Position numbers and translations under genes: made by a program. Under the pieces are notes generated by a model. That model was given only the letters and a program-made list of their open reading frames with translations. It was not told the origin of the DNA and did not search any database. This document shows positions 62,877 to 64,000 of a DNA stretch of 64,000 nucleotides, one piece after another. The stretch lies in NCBI GenBank assembly GCA_963776665.1, contig CAVZNQ010000007.1, positions 1 through 64,000 of the forward strand. The letters are read 5' to 3'. The DNA comes from Roseiarcus sp963776665. Its GTDB lineage: Bacteria; Pseudomonadota; Alphaproteobacteria; Rhizobiales; Beijerinckiaceae. Numbering within the stretch: the stretch's first letter is position 1; each line of letters starts with the position of its first letter.

Positions 62877-63940
62877 GGCCCTTTTCTCCTTTGAGAGAGC
62901 CGATTCCGAGCGAACCATCGGAGGCTGAGGCTGTCGCCGGCGACGGGCCGGCCGTCGATTGCCCAGCCGGCGCCGCTGGGACCTCCTCGCCGAGAGAGTC
63001 CAGGAACGTCGCAGACGGGACGAAAAAAAGAGCTCCGGTCACGGCGCGGCTGAAGTCGAGCAGGCGATCATAGTTGCCCGGCGGCTTGCCCACGAACATG
63101 TTCTCGATCATCTGCTCGGTCACCCGCGGCGTGCGGCAATAGCCGATGAAATAAGTGCCGAATTCGCCGCTTCCCGTCTGGCCGAAGGGCATATTGTCGC
63201 GAACGATCTGAAATTCGGCGCCATTCTCGGTGATCGTGGTCAGCGCATTGTGCGCCGACGTCGGCTTGACCGAGTCGTCCAGTTCGATATCGGCGACCTT
63301 GGTGCGGCCGATGATGCGTTCCTGGGCCTCCGTGGACAGCGCGTTCCATCCGGCCATGTCGTGAAGATATTTCTGAGTGATCACGTAGCTGCCGCCTGCG
63401 AAGGCCGGCGTCCTCGGCGCCGATCAGCGCGGCGTCGATCACCGCTTGCCCGCGCGGATTTTCCGTGCCGTCGACGAATCCGAGAAGATCGCGGTCATCG
63501 AAGTAGCGGAAGCCGTGCACCTCGTCGACCGCGGTCACTGCGCCGCCGAGACGACTCATGATCTGCGCGGCGATCTCGAAGCACAGGTCCATCCGCTTGG
63601 CGCGGATATGGAACAAAAGGTCGCCCGGGGTAGCGACGGCGTGGCGCGATCCGGCCCGGAACTCGCGGAAGGGGTGAAGCTCAGCCGGGCGAGGGTTGCC
63701 GAACAGCCGGTCCCAGGCGTCGGACCCAATCCCCATCACGCAGGAAAGCCCGGCTTCGAGATCGCGAAATTCGACCGCTCGAACCAGGCCCGCAAAGTCG
63801 GCGCAGAACGCGCGCGCCGCGGCGCGACTGTCGGCGCCCGGGTTTATCGTCACGACCAGGAAGATCGCGGCGCGGGTGAGCGGCGCCGAAACCGGCTGTG
63901 CAACCGCGATGGCGTCAGTGTTTGAAGTCGCGTCAGCCAT
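62869..63940 (-). CDS. Dye-decolorizing peroxidase, encapsulin cargo, frameshifted
   Basis: ATG 63940. The N-terminal part reads AAIFLVVTINPGADSRAAAR, HAVATPGDLLFHIRAKRMDL and the DyP signature DLLGFVDGTENP with the catalytic Asp. One extra base near 63403 shifts the frame; then VITQKYLHDMAGWNALSTEA, AHNALTTITENGAEFQIVRD, NMPFGQTGSGEFGTYFIGYC follow, with the heme-ligand His in the AHNA segment and RTPRVTEQMIENMFVG. A Pro/Ala/Ser linker leads to GSLGIGSLKG, the known encapsulin-targeting peptide type. Corrected length about 356 residues. The heme enzyme uses H2O2 to oxidise varied substrates. It is the first gene of the encapsulin operon. Confidence 0.94.
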
Positions 63941-64000
63941 GAAGTCTCTTGCCCGCGTTTTTCATGTCTCGATGGCGCCCGCGGATCAAGGCCTATCTTC

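Overview
GC-rich chromosomal DNA from an alphaproteobacterium. Gene order points to the order Hyphomicrobiales (Rhizobiales), perhaps near Beijerinckiaceae/Methylocystaceae, but the family is an inference. The supporting blocks are rlpA-tmk-holB-metG-tatD-MBL hydrolase, rpsF-rpsR-DUF2232-rplI, rplM-rpsI-argC, and ihfA-merR-tRNA-Pro.

Layout. (1) 1-1249: the end of a TPR protein and a 3'-truncated PqqD-like gene. (2) 1250-6725: a decayed integrative element with a P4-type primase, an AlpA-like regulator and a tyrosine integrase, ending in a 3' fragment of tRNA-Arg(TCT). It also holds a candidate small RNA and several repeat or operator sites. (3) 6726-10183: a PEP-CTERM remnant, a DUF763 protein, a PhoB-like regulator and a small secreted protein. 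(4) 10572-16049: a seven-gene Mrp-type cation/proton antiporter operon. (5) 16056-28393: a 21-bp repeat array, a patatin and a GntP permease, a beta-propeller protein, an RND efflux pair, a membrane metallophosphoesterase and an AI-2E-type exporter. (6) 28641-33684: a DNA-repair block with an SRAP protein, Ku, LigD and a second Ku. (7) 34394-42858: an orphan transcription unit with a strong terminator, then rlpA, tmk, holB, metG, tatD, an MBL hydrolase, an M20 peptidase and a second 21-bp repeat array. (8) 43153-48898: a nucleoside phosphorylase-like protein, a secreted protein, DUF2165, a 2H phosphoesterase, tRNA-Pro, MerR, IHF-alpha and an SDR. (9) 49137-60899: two ribosomal-protein operons with metabolic genes between them (galM, a uracil-DNA glycosylase, a NYN protein, an FAH hydrolase, argC, a PaaI thioesterase). 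(10) 62058-63940: a DyP peroxidase and encapsulin operon, a protein nanocompartment with its cargo.

How the genes work together. Ku, LigD and SRAP supply non-homologous end joining and abasic-site protection. The encapsulin should form a shell that packages the DyP peroxidase, whose C-terminus carries a visible cargo-loading tag. The Mrp operon should exchange Na+ or K+ for H+. The RND pair exports compounds across the envelope.

Caution on sequence quality. At least a dozen well-conserved genes carry single-base indels, mostly insertions. One is rpsR, which encodes an essential ribosomal protein. This pattern fits uncorrected sequencing error better than mass gene decay. Frameshifted genes are therefore annotated over their reconstructed full spans, and they should not be called pseudogenes without read support.
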